From positions 310,001-374,000 of the forward strand of contig NZ_VTWS01000004.1 of assembly GCF_008727875.1 (NCBI RefSeq): 64,000 nucleotides of DNA, written 5' to 3'. A program made the position numbers and the translations under genes. The DNA is from Larkinella humicola. Lineage in GTDB: Bacteria > Bacteroidota > Bacteroidia > Cytophagales > Spirosomataceae. The notes beneath the pieces are model-generated. The model was not told the DNA's origin. It did no database searches and saw only the letters and a list, made by a program, of their open reading frames with translations. Shown here piece by piece: positions 57,501 through 64,000 of the stretch. How positions within the stretch are numbered: position 1 is the first letter of the stretch; each line of letters begins with the position of its first letter.

Positions 57501-57812
57501 GAAAACTTCGTGGCACCAGCTTGGTTTATCAAACTCCGCGACATCAACCTGTCGTATCGTCTTCCGTCCGATCTGCTTACTAAAACGAAGTTCCTGTCTG
57601 GTGCCAGTATCTCCATCTACGGACGGAATGTGTTCACCATCGTGGACAAGCTTAATTACTACACGGATCCTGAATTCAGCAACGTCGGGAATCAGACACC
57701 GGGAAATACGGCCATTCCAGGCACGACGACCGCCAATAGTGTGGGAATCAACACGACCGGCCAGACTCCGCCGGTGCGTCAGTATGGGGTAAATATCAAC
57801 CTTACATTTTAG
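54576..57812 (+). CDS. SusC/RagA-type TonB-linked outer-membrane protein
   Basis: The 1078-residue product has a signal peptide (MKRNLLSSLLLSLVFCLPLWAQ), regulatory domain (ITAVEDGSPLPGVNVIVKGT, SFIGFLN), plug (VVLRGYRSLTGNNEALVVLD, VSILKGGQAATLYGSAG) and beta-barrel ending in VNINLTF. The second SusC of the tandem, it differs in sequence from the neighbour at 49156, so it probably carries another ligand. Its SusD partner follows 22 bases downstream. Confidence 0.96.
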   Translation: MKRNLLSSLLLSLVFCLPLWAQDLTVSGRITAVEDGSPLPGVNVIVKGTTKGTTSSADGTYQITVGKGTVLQFSFIGFLNQSVTIDTKTKVDIALKSDVSQLQEIVVTAQGIRKNQREIGYAYSNVTTDDVTVGRSPQLAQALSGKVTGLAVYNVNNSVDPAVKVVLRGYRSLTGNNEALVVLDGMQTTSTVLAIINPNDIESVSILKGGQAATLYGSAGINGALIITTKRGAKGKLKVSYSNSTNFEQISFLPKLQDKYGSGSHYATSFGGAGYKTDYLERMKDNWRSYENQQYGDAFDGSMRMQGRTTESGGQYMLPYSAIKDARRKAFDTGISMNNQVNFSGGDETSSFYMSIENQTVHGIVPHDKSDRTGARLSATKEYGKLTTSFNAAYTQAAYDRTSADFYNDVLNQPANLPLKDLRDWQTNQFANPNGFYNDYYNNPYFNADNQRMRYKDSNLNGNVSLVFKPTPWLMFTERLGAMNNSRTGKNTVGKFLYTDWAKTKAFIPAPFFRDGDGTGVYRAITDQLGSVLDYSGTENVINNEFLIQLSKDFGPLSNKLILGNSVYQRTTKAIGVGSSSIVVPDVYNVANRQGELQGGEISSQERRFGYYADLTMNYKNWLILNGTFRFDATSRFYKPDRPANTWSYPYYGAALSFIATDAFPSLKSNILNYAKLRLNANKNANDNIPLYGLDLAYTNGANFPYGNVVGLSVGNVLPDGNLKPEIVYSTEIGGEFQLLNNRINVDVSAYSQRSEGQVITVKVPNSTGFNNLLINVGETKNWGYEAELKYLIARGGKFSWDASVRYSFNDNIVNDLYPGVNEFQLNSTFAYANTNVIKGSRFPMLKTDGYQYAADGSGRVLVNSTTGYPLRNAALSTRGGVLPKHIAGLGSKMEYGNFGFTFNFEYRGGNVMFSDLGRQMTFTGTGKWTENRAPHIFPNSAYLDTDGKTVVNNTTVNVREAEYGLWVDNYRLISENFVAPAWFIKLRDINLSYRLPSDLLTKTKFLSGASISIYGRNVFTIVDKLNYYTDPEFSNVGNQTPGNTAIPGTTTANSVGINTTGQTPPVRQYGVNINLTF

Positions 57813-57834
57813 TATTCACTGAAATTGTCTTGAC

Positions 57835-59382
57835 ATGAAATTAAAATCATTCTTCATAGTTGCCGTTGTGGCCCTGCTTGGTACTTCGTGTAAAGAATCT
57901 TTTCTGGACATCAATACCAACCCGAACGTATTGCCAACGGCGTCGCCGAGCTTTGTTTTCACGAATGCGCTGAACACAACGTCTACGAACCTGATCGGAA
58001 ACAGTGCAACCGGAACCCAGCCTAACGAACTCGGTTATTACTGGGCGGGCCAGTGGTCGCAGGGGAACGGGTACATTATCAACACGACCATTTTTGCTTA
58101 CAACTTTACCAACGGTGATTTCACGTATTGGGATGCCTACTACGACAACCTGCAGGATTACCAGTTTGTGATCAACAACGCCGACGCCAATAATCAAAAA
58201 TACCTGAAAGGGCCGGCGAAGGTGATGAAAGCCATGCTGTTTCAGCAATTGGTCGATATGTATGGAAACGTGCCGTATACGGAAGCTCTGAAAGGGGGCG
58301 AAGTGCTGGCTCCGAAATTCGATGATCAGAAGGCCATTTATGAATCGCTGATTACGCTGCTGGATGAAGCTATTGTCGATTTAAAAGCCAATCCCTTCGC
58401 CAGCGCCTTCACAGGTTCCGATATCGTTTTCAGAGGCAACGTTACCAAGTGGGCGCAGTTTGCCAATTCGCTGAAGATGAAAATCCTGATTCGTCAGTCG
58501 AAAGTGGCCGGAAAAGAGACGTATATCAAAACGGAGATCAATAAAATTGTGACCGAAGGCTCGGGTTTCATCACGGGTGAAGAGGTGGGTGTCGGTGGAC
58601 CGTCTTTCTTTTTGGCAACCGCCGGAAAGTTGAACGGCGTTTACGACCGCTGGGGTTATGACGCCAACGGGGCCAAACGAGCCTTGAACAACTTTCCACG
58701 CCCCACCAAATTTCTCATCGATGGCCTGAAAGCTGCCGGTGATACGCTGCGGATGAAGCGAATTGCGTATGCCAACAGTGGCGAAAACGCGACTGTTCCG
58801 GGCACCAGTATTCTGAAAGAAGTGTCGGCCAACTATTCGGGTACGCCGTTTGGGGTTAGTTCCGGTTATCTGCCAGCCAATACTACTTCGCTGGGACCCA
58901 GCCTGATTGTGAAAGGAGAATACAACCGGCCCGCCATTCTGATGACGGCGTCGGAAGTTCAATTCCTGCTGGCCGAAGCCAAACAACGGTTTACCGATGT
59001 AACGTTGCCGGGGACTGCCAAATCGTATTTTGAAGCGGGCATCACTCAGTCGTTCCGTGTGCTGGGTGCGAATGTCGCCGGTGCAGAAGCTTTCAAGGGA
59101 AGTAAAATTGAGAACTACGATTGGGATGCCTCTACGAACAAGCTGACGGCCATCGCCATTCAGAAATGGATTGCCCTGACAAACTTCAGTGGTCTGGAAG
59201 CCTGGACGGAATACCGCCGTACGAACCTGCCGGTTCTGCCCCAAAGCATTCAGGTTGCGGATGCAAAACGTCCCGTACGCTTTTATTACCCCAATACCGA
59301 GTTGGGTTCAAACGGTACCAACGTAACCGCACAAGGGACAATTGATGCCTTCAGCACCAAACTGTTCTGGGATGTTGACTAA
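57835..59382 (+). CDS. SusD-like outer-membrane lipoprotein
   Basis: The 515-residue product has a lipoprotein signal (MKLKSFFIVAVVALLGTSC) and the SusD-like_2 pattern: INTNPNVLPTASPSFVFTNA, KAMLFQQLVDMYGNVPYTEA, VTKWAQFANSLKMKILIRQS and AIQKWIALTNFSGLEAWTEY. It is the partner of the SusC at 54576. A terminator follows 29 bases after the stop. Confidence 0.96.
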   Translation: MKLKSFFIVAVVALLGTSCKESFLDINTNPNVLPTASPSFVFTNALNTTSTNLIGNSATGTQPNELGYYWAGQWSQGNGYIINTTIFAYNFTNGDFTYWDAYYDNLQDYQFVINNADANNQKYLKGPAKVMKAMLFQQLVDMYGNVPYTEALKGGEVLAPKFDDQKAIYESLITLLDEAIVDLKANPFASAFTGSDIVFRGNVTKWAQFANSLKMKILIRQSKVAGKETYIKTEINKIVTEGSGFITGEEVGVGGPSFFLATAGKLNGVYDRWGYDANGAKRALNNFPRPTKFLIDGLKAAGDTLRMKRIAYANSGENATVPGTSILKEVSANYSGTPFGVSSGYLPANTTSLGPSLIVKGEYNRPAILMTASEVQFLLAEAKQRFTDVTLPGTAKSYFEAGITQSFRVLGANVAGAEAFKGSKIENYDWDASTNKLTAIAIQKWIALTNFSGLEAWTEYRRTNLPVLPQSIQVADAKRPVRFYYPNTELGSNGTNVTAQGTIDAFSTKLFWDVD

Positions 59383-59411
59383 TACTATGTTTTAAGGTAG
59401 GTTATTGGAAG

Positions 59412-59434
59412 GAGGTCATCGTATCGATGACCTC
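59412..59434 (+). terminator. Rho-independent terminator after the SusD gene
   Basis: Perfect 10-bp stem GAGGTCATCG / CGATGACCTC with a 3-base loop, followed by TCTTTTTT. It ends the third SusC/D transcript. Confidence 0.88.
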
Positions 59435-59445
59435 TCTTTTTTAAG

Positions 59446-59542
59446 AATTACAAATGCAAAATGATGAATGCTCAATGTAAAAGTAGAGTGCGCTAGCCTC
59501 TTCACTTTTACATTGAGCATTCATCATTTTGCATTTGTAATT
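59446..59542. repeat. 97-base palindrome with 39-bp perfect arms
   Basis: Arms at 59446-59484 and 59504-59542 are perfect over 39 bp (left arm begins AATTACAAATGCAAAATGAT) around a 19-base loop. The arm iterates xxxAATG at about 7 bases. It sits between two convergent genes, 11 bases from the lon stop, in addition to the terminator at 59412. Confidence 0.93.
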
Positions 59543-59553
59543 AACTTAAAAGA

Positions 59554-62070
59554 TCACAAAACCGTTACGGTGGCCGGAACGGCGGGTTCGCTTTCTTTAT
59601 CCTTCGGGAACACAAATTTCATCGGTTTGGAAACCTGTTGGGGCAAAAGGGCCGTTTCCAGCACCTGATCGACCGTATCGACGTAGTGAATGGTCAGATC
59701 CTTGATGTAGTTCTGGTTGATTTCCTCCACATCCTTCCGGTTTTTCGAGCAAAGCAGAATTTCGCGCACACCCGCCCGGTTGGCCGCCAGAATCTTTTCT
59801 TTGATACCGCCCACCGGCAACACCTTTCCGCGCAGCGTGATTTCTCCCGTCATCGCCAGAAAAGGCCGTACTTTCCGTTGGGTGAAAATGGATGCCATCG
59901 ACGTCAGCATTGTAATCCCTGCCGAAGGGCCGTCCTTTGGCACGGCGCCGGCCGGCACGTGAACGTGCAGGTCGTAGTGGCTGAAAACGTTGTAATCGAG
60001 ACCGATCTGGTCGGAATGGGCTTTCAGGTACGACAAGGCCGTCACCGCCGATTCTTTCATGACATCGCCCAACTGGCCCGAAAGCGTCAGGTTCCCTTTG
60101 CCCCGGCTCAGGCTCGACTCGATGAACAGGATTTCACCGCCCACCTGCGTCCAGGCCAAACCGGTCACAATACCGGCAATGTCGTCGTCGGAATACAGGT
60201 CACGGTCGAAGATTTCGGCGCCCAGCATTTTCAGCACATCTGCCGGTTTGATGGTTTTCGGATAGTCTTCTTCCAGGGCAATCGACTTGGCGATTTTGCG
60301 AACCAGCGCGCCGATTTTCTGCTCCAGATTCCGAACACCCGACTCACGGGTGTAGCTTTCGATAATCCGCTGAATGGCCTTATCGTCTACCATCAGATCT
60401 TTCGGCTTCAAACCGTGTTCTCTCCGCTGCTTCGGAATCAGGTATTTCTTGGCAATCTGAATTTTCTCTTCCACCGTGTACCCCGTCAGTTCAATGATTT
60501 CCATCCGGTCGCGCAGGGCCGGGTGAATGGTGTCGAGGGAGTTGGCGGTGGCAATGAACAATACTTTCGACAGATCGTATTCTACTTCGAGGTAGTTGTC
60601 GATAAACGTCGAGTTCTGCTCCGGGTCGAGCACTTCGAGCAGGGCCGACGACGGATCACCCCGGAAATCGGAGCTTACTTTGTCGATTTCATCCAGAATA
60701 AAAACCGGGTTCGAAGAATCGGATTTCTTGATATTCTGAATGATTTTGCCCGGCATCGCGCCGATATACGTTTTCCGGTGACCCCGAATTTCGGCTTCGT
60801 CGTGAACGCCACCCAACGCCATCCGGATGTATTTCCGGCCCAGGGCTTTGGCAACCGAACGGCCGAGTGAGGTTTTTCCGACACCCGGAGGGCCGTATAA
60901 ACACAGAATCGGGGCTTTCATGCCTTCGGAAGCCCGGTCGTTTTTCAGTTTCAGAACGGCGAGGTATTCAATCATCCGTTCCTTCACTTTCTCCAGCCCG
61001 AAGTGATCGCTGTCCAGCACTTTCTGCGCCCGGCGGAGATCGAAGTTGTCTTTTGAATACTCGTTCCAGGGCAGATCGACCATCAACTCGATGTAATTCA
61101 TCGTCACCGGATACTCGGGTGCCATCGGGTTGATCCGTTGCAGTTTGTTGAGTTCCTTGTCAAAATGGGCCTGAACCGCTGGGGTCCACTTTTTGCGGGC
61201 GGCCCGCATCCGGACTTCTTCCAGGTCGCGGTCGGGGCTGTCCATGCCGAGTTCGTCCTGTAACACCTTGATCTGTTGCCGCAAAAAATAGTCGCGTTGC
61301 TGCTGATCGATGTCTGAACTAGCCTTGGTCTGAATTTCGCGTTTGAGCTCCAGCAACTGAATTTGCCGCAGCATGAATTCGAGCAGAAGCGTCGCCTGTT
61401 GCGCGCCTTCAGTCGTTTCCAGTAATTTTTGTTTATCGGCAACCTCCCCTTCGATGTTCGACGACAGAAAATGCATCAGAAACATCGGGCTTTCGATGTT
61501 GTCGAGGGCAATCCGGGCTTCCTGCGGAATTTCCGGATTCAGACGCAGAATTTTATAGGCTGATTCTTTCAGTGATTGAATCAGGGCTTTCGACTCCTTG
61601 CGGTTCGGGCTCGGAAAATGGTCGTCGATCTGGCGGACGTTGGCCGTCAGATACGGTTCTTCCTGGAGGTAGTTGACAATTTCAAACCGCTTTTTCCCCT
61701 GAATGATGATGGTGATGTTGCCATCGGGCAGCGTAATCATTTTGATGATGTACGCGACCGTTCCCAGACGGTAAAGGTCGTCGGCCGTCGGCTCGTCTTT
61801 TTGCTGGTTCGACTGCGCTACGACGCCAATAATGCGGTTTCCTTTATAAGCCTTCTTGACTAGTTTAATCGATTTCTGCCGCCCCACCGTCACCGGAATA
61901 ACCATGCCCGGAAAGAGAACCGTATTCCGTACGGGCAGGATCGACAGGTCGCTGGGGACAATGTAGTCGTCGTCGGCATCATCGGCTGATCCCAACGGAA
62001 CAATTTCGAGATTGTCCAGATCCGACTCAGCTAACCACAATTGGGTATCGTATTTACTGTTTACACTCAT
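59554..62070 (-). CDS. lon: ATP-dependent Lon protease
   Basis: The 838-residue product has the full Lon layout: N-terminal substrate domain (LPVRNTVLFPGMVIPVTVGR), helical part, AAA+ domain with GPPGVGKTSLGRS and FILDEIDKVSSDF, and the protease domain with catalytic Ser716 (KDGPSAGITML) and Lys757 (GGIKEKILAANRAG). It removes damaged proteins in the cytosol. A 15-bp dyad lies 11 bases upstream of the start (see 62081). Confidence 0.97.
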   Translation of the reverse strand: MSVNSKYDTQLWLAESDLDNLEIVPLGSADDADDDYIVPSDLSILPVRNTVLFPGMVIPVTVGRQKSIKLVKKAYKGNRIIGVVAQSNQQKDEPTADDLYRLGTVAYIIKMITLPDGNITIIIQGKKRFEIVNYLQEEPYLTANVRQIDDHFPSPNRKESKALIQSLKESAYKILRLNPEIPQEARIALDNIESPMFLMHFLSSNIEGEVADKQKLLETTEGAQQATLLLEFMLRQIQLLELKREIQTKASSDIDQQQRDYFLRQQIKVLQDELGMDSPDRDLEEVRMRAARKKWTPAVQAHFDKELNKLQRINPMAPEYPVTMNYIELMVDLPWNEYSKDNFDLRRAQKVLDSDHFGLEKVKERMIEYLAVLKLKNDRASEGMKAPILCLYGPPGVGKTSLGRSVAKALGRKYIRMALGGVHDEAEIRGHRKTYIGAMPGKIIQNIKKSDSSNPVFILDEIDKVSSDFRGDPSSALLEVLDPEQNSTFIDNYLEVEYDLSKVLFIATANSLDTIHPALRDRMEIIELTGYTVEEKIQIAKKYLIPKQRREHGLKPKDLMVDDKAIQRIIESYTRESGVRNLEQKIGALVRKIAKSIALEEDYPKTIKPADVLKMLGAEIFDRDLYSDDDIAGIVTGLAWTQVGGEILFIESSLSRGKGNLTLSGQLGDVMKESAVTALSYLKAHSDQIGLDYNVFSHYDLHVHVPAGAVPKDGPSAGITMLTSMASIFTQRKVRPFLAMTGEITLRGKVLPVGGIKEKILAANRAGVREILLCSKNRKDVEEINQNYIKDLTIHYVDTVDQVLETALLPQQVSKPMKFVFPKDKESEPAVPATVTVL

Positions 62071-62080
62071 AATTAGGTGC

Positions 62081-62095
62081 CTGCCAAACTGACAG
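62081..62095 (-). promoter_or_regulatory. CTGCCA-AAC-TGACAG dyad upstream of lon
   Basis: CTGCCAAACTGACAG (plus strand) has arms matching at 5 of 6 positions, in the leader directly before lon. I recall CTGTCA-type dyads upstream of heat-shock genes in Bacteroidota, but this is from memory and unverified. Confidence 0.4.
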
Positions 62096-62279
62096 TCTTA
62101 ACGTATCATACAGGCTTAATAGGTATTGAGAAACAAAGATTGATAACTAGCGCAAGGGGTATGCCAAAGATTTTGTGTGAAAAAACAGGCAGAATTGTCT
62201 GTATCGATACAAGTAACAAAAAAGCAAATGAAACTCAAAGCGTACGCAGAATCAATGCATTTCCTCCGGGTAAGTACAC

Positions 62280-62864
62280 CTACCAGGTCAGTACCTGCTG
62301 CGTATTGCTTTTTCGAAACAGGACGGTTTTTTTCTCGGCCAGGTAGCTTACGTTCACCAGATTCATCTGGTCATCGAATAAATCCGTCAGCATAGATTGT
62401 TGGAGTAAACTGCCCTGAACCGGTTCATTATACGGGATTTCGATGTAAATCCAGGTGGCATCCACTTCCTGTTCCTTGCCCACATACCGATACGGTTTGC
62501 GCTGACGGCTGGCGCTGGTCAGGCCAAAATGCTTCCGGACGTAGCGTTCCACGAGGGGGCCGTTGGCGTCTTTATCACTGAGCCGCACGCGCTGGTTGTT
62601 GTTCTCTTTCGTCAGGGCTTCTTCCAGATCGTCGGTGAACACCCGCAAACTGACTTCAAACGTTTTCTCAGCCGCATTGTACTGCATTTGCGTAATGCTG
62701 GTATGCACCGGATGCACCGGCCGACTAGCGGTGAGTAATAAAAAAGCTATTACACAGAGTTTATCAGAGAAAATCAGAGTTAAAAAAGATTTTTCTCTGA
62801 TAAACCCTGATTTTCTCTGATAAACTCTGTGTACTAACTTAAAAAACCGCTTTGAATACATCAT
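62280..62864 (-). CDS. DUF6702-like exported protein
   Basis: The product is about 194 residues from ATG 62864. The conserved part begins at HPVHTSITQMQYNAAEKTFE, then VSLRVFTDDLEEAL, matching DUF6702-like proteins of Bacteroidota (function unknown). Before it lies LCVIAFLLLTASRP, a signal-like stretch. The first about 40 residues are odd, because the frame passes through the palindrome at 62751-62833 and the start lies inside the end of rseP. No other ATG is available, and the true start may have been displaced by the palindrome. Confidence 0.65.
   Translation of the reverse strand: MMYSKRFFKLVHRVYQRKSGFIREKSFLTLIFSDKLCVIAFLLLTASRPVHPVHTSITQMQYNAAEKTFEVSLRVFTDDLEEALTKENNNQRVRLSDKDANGPLVERYVRKHFGLTSASRQRKPYRYVGKEQEVDATWIYIEIPYNEPVQGSLLQQSMLTDLFDDQMNLVNVSYLAEKKTVLFRKSNTQQVLTW
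62751..62833. repeat. Palindrome overlapping the DUF6702-like gene start
   Basis: Perfect 27-bp arms (62751-62777 and 62807-62833; left arm begins TACACAGAGTTTATCAGAGA). The arm contains 10-base units TTTATCAGAG and AAAATCAGAG, and a tandem copy of TTTTCTCTGATAAAC in the loop side. It lies 5 bases after the rseP stop on the minus strand. Confidence 0.9.
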
Positions 62865-64000
62865 TGAAGATTGCAAACGCCATCAAACTCAGCAGAATCA
62901 CCATGCCAACCCGTTGGGCTCCTTCCAGAAACCGGTCCGACGGTTTCCGTCCCGACACCATTTCGTAGAGCAACAACGTCGAGTGACCGCCGTCGAGGGC
63001 CGGAATCGGCAGAATGTTGAAGAAAGCGAGTGCCATGGACAGCAGGCCGGTTACGAACCAGAATCGCTCCCACATCCAGACACCGCCAAAAAGATTCTGG
63101 GCGATGCCAATCGGGCCGCTCAACGCCTTGGAAGCGGATACGTCGCCCCGGAAGATTTTGCCGAAACCTTTAATGTTGTCATAAACCACGCCGAAAGCCT
63201 GTTCTGTTCCTTTCACCAGCGCCTGGCCAAACGTGTAGTCAATGTGGGTCTTTTTCAGCAGCGTTTCGGCACCAAAACCGATCTGACCTTTGTCGGTCAC
63301 GGTTGTTTTGAGCGAAACCGGCTGGGGAACGTTCGGGCGTTGTACGGTCAGCGTAATTGGTTTGTTGACGTTCGCCTTGACAATGTCCTGAAACTCGTGG
63401 TAGAACCGTGTGGGCTGCCCATTGACGGCGGTGATGATGTCGCCTTTTTTCAGACCTGACTTTTCGGCGGGCATTCCCGGTACCAGTTCACCGACCCGAA
63501 AGGGCTGAATGGCCTCAACAAACATCCCGGCATTCTTCTTGTCGGATAACTTGTTGATAAAGTCGTTGGGAATGTCGATGGTCACTTCCTCCACTTTCCC
63601 GTCGGCACCCGTGCGTTCAACGATGTAGTAGCTGTCGGAGCCCAGAAAGACCTCCGAACTCCGGATGTCGCTGAAATCGTCGAAAGGTTTGCCATTGATG
63701 CGAACGATCTTATCACCGGTTTTCAGGCCGATTTCTTTGCCCAATTCGTAGGCGACAATACCGTATTTGGCATCGCGGGCCGAAAGATACGTTTCTCCAT
63801 TTTTGTAAGTGAGGGCAACAAAGATGACAATCCCGGTGATGACGTTGATGATGATGCCGCCCAACATAACGATCAGCCGCTGCCAGGCGGGTTTGGAGCG
63901 AAATTCCCAGGGCTGCGGTTCCTGCTGCATCGCTTTGGTATCGAGCGATTCGTCGATCATCCCGGTGATTTTGACAAAACCACCGAGCGGGATGGCACCG
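62839..64000 (-). CDS. rseP: RIP metalloprotease RseP (5' end outside window)
   Basis: The visible 387 residues continue to the edge. From the edge: IPLGGFVKITGMIDES, then LGGIIINVITGIVIFVAL, two PDZ-like parts (VPGMPAEKSGLKKGDIITAV) and the C-terminal FNILPIPALDGGHSTLLLYEM, with the Asp zinc ligand in LDGG. The HExxH motif lies beyond the window. By family it is an inner-membrane site-2 protease that releases sigma factors from anti-sigma factors. The DUF6702-like gene overlaps its end. Confidence 0.93.
   Translation of the reverse strand, partial: GAIPLGGFVKITGMIDESLDTKAMQQEPQPWEFRSKPAWQRLIVMLGGIIINVITGIVIFVALTYKNGETYLSARDAKYGIVAYELGKEIGLKTGDKIVRINGKPFDDFSDIRSSEVFLGSDSYYIVERTGADGKVEEVTIDIPNDFINKLSDKKNAGMFVEAIQPFRVGELVPGMPAEKSGLKKGDIITAVNGQPTRFYHEFQDIVKANVNKPITLTVQRPNVPQPVSLKTTVTDKGQIGFGAETLLKKTHIDYTFGQALVKGTEQAFGVVYDNIKGFGKIFRGDVSASKALSGPIGIAQNLFGGVWMWERFWFVTGLLSMALAFFNILPIPALDGGHSTLLLYEMVSGRKPSDRFLEGAQRVGMVILLSLMAFAIFNDVFKAVF

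Noticed and set aside
1-64000. CRISPR array, tRNA or rRNA genes
   Set aside because: No regularly spaced direct repeats of suitable length and no cloverleaf-like sequence were noticed in the gaps; a dedicated search was not possible.

Overview
The window looks like chromosomal DNA of a Bacteroidota bacterium, most likely a Cytophagales / Spirosoma-like lineage (inference). Supporting signs are three SusC/SusD outer-membrane pairs, the gliding lipoprotein GldH, a RicT with the Cys/Gly-rich N-terminus typical of Bacteroidota, weak or absent Shine-Dalgarno sequences, and several matches to the Bacteroidota promoter (TTTG, about 19 bases, TAnnTTTG). Nothing suggests phage or plasmid DNA. No tRNA, rRNA or CRISPR array was seen.

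Layout. 1-4.5 kb: susD (cut by the window edge) and susC on the minus strand. 4.8-7.8 kb: divergent proline catabolism genes (pruA and proline dehydrogenase). 8.1-15.7 kb: AraC regulator, ricT, a Dabb protein, an RluA-type pseudouridine synthase, tag, a PhoR/PhoB-like two-component pair and a GH43 glycosidase. 15.8-19.7 kb: two exported proteins of unknown role, an AI-2E family membrane protein, and a gldH-LON-domain operon. 19.9-28.1 kb: a BlaI-BlaR1-like (M56) operon followed by two unusual genes that look like the C-terminal, protease-less part of the M56 protein, with an M16 protease between them and an SGNH lipoprotein after. 28-31 kb: a MORN-like exported protein, GDP-fucose synthase and an AraC regulator. 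31-36 kb: a REC-GAF-AAA+ regulator convergent with a TPR histidine kinase. 36-39 kb: three alpha/beta hydrolases. 39-46.5 kb: a NeuD-like acyltransferase, an LpxH-like phosphoesterase, an intact TnpB without TnpA, and sbcD-sbcC. 46.5-49 kb: fabI and an RsmF-like rRNA methyltransferase. 49-59.4 kb: two tandem SusC/SusD pairs. 59.5-64 kb: lon, a DUF6702-like protein and rseP (cut by the window edge).

Two things stand out. First, the 19.8-28 kb locus: a BlaI repressor and M56 sensor protease, plus two membrane genes that keep the M56 cytosolic LKxRIxMMN motif, one transmembrane helix and the outer domain, but lack the protease. They may be decoy or accessory sensors. Second, at least eight long intergenic palindromes (9.2, 11.9, 23.1, 26.2, 30.1, 39.2, 59.5 and 62.8 kb). 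Most have perfect 22-39 bp arms, many arms are made of short 7-10 base iterations, and six of the eight lie within about 25 bases of a stop codon. One palindrome ends exactly on the stop codons of two convergent genes, and another runs through the 5' end of a reading frame.
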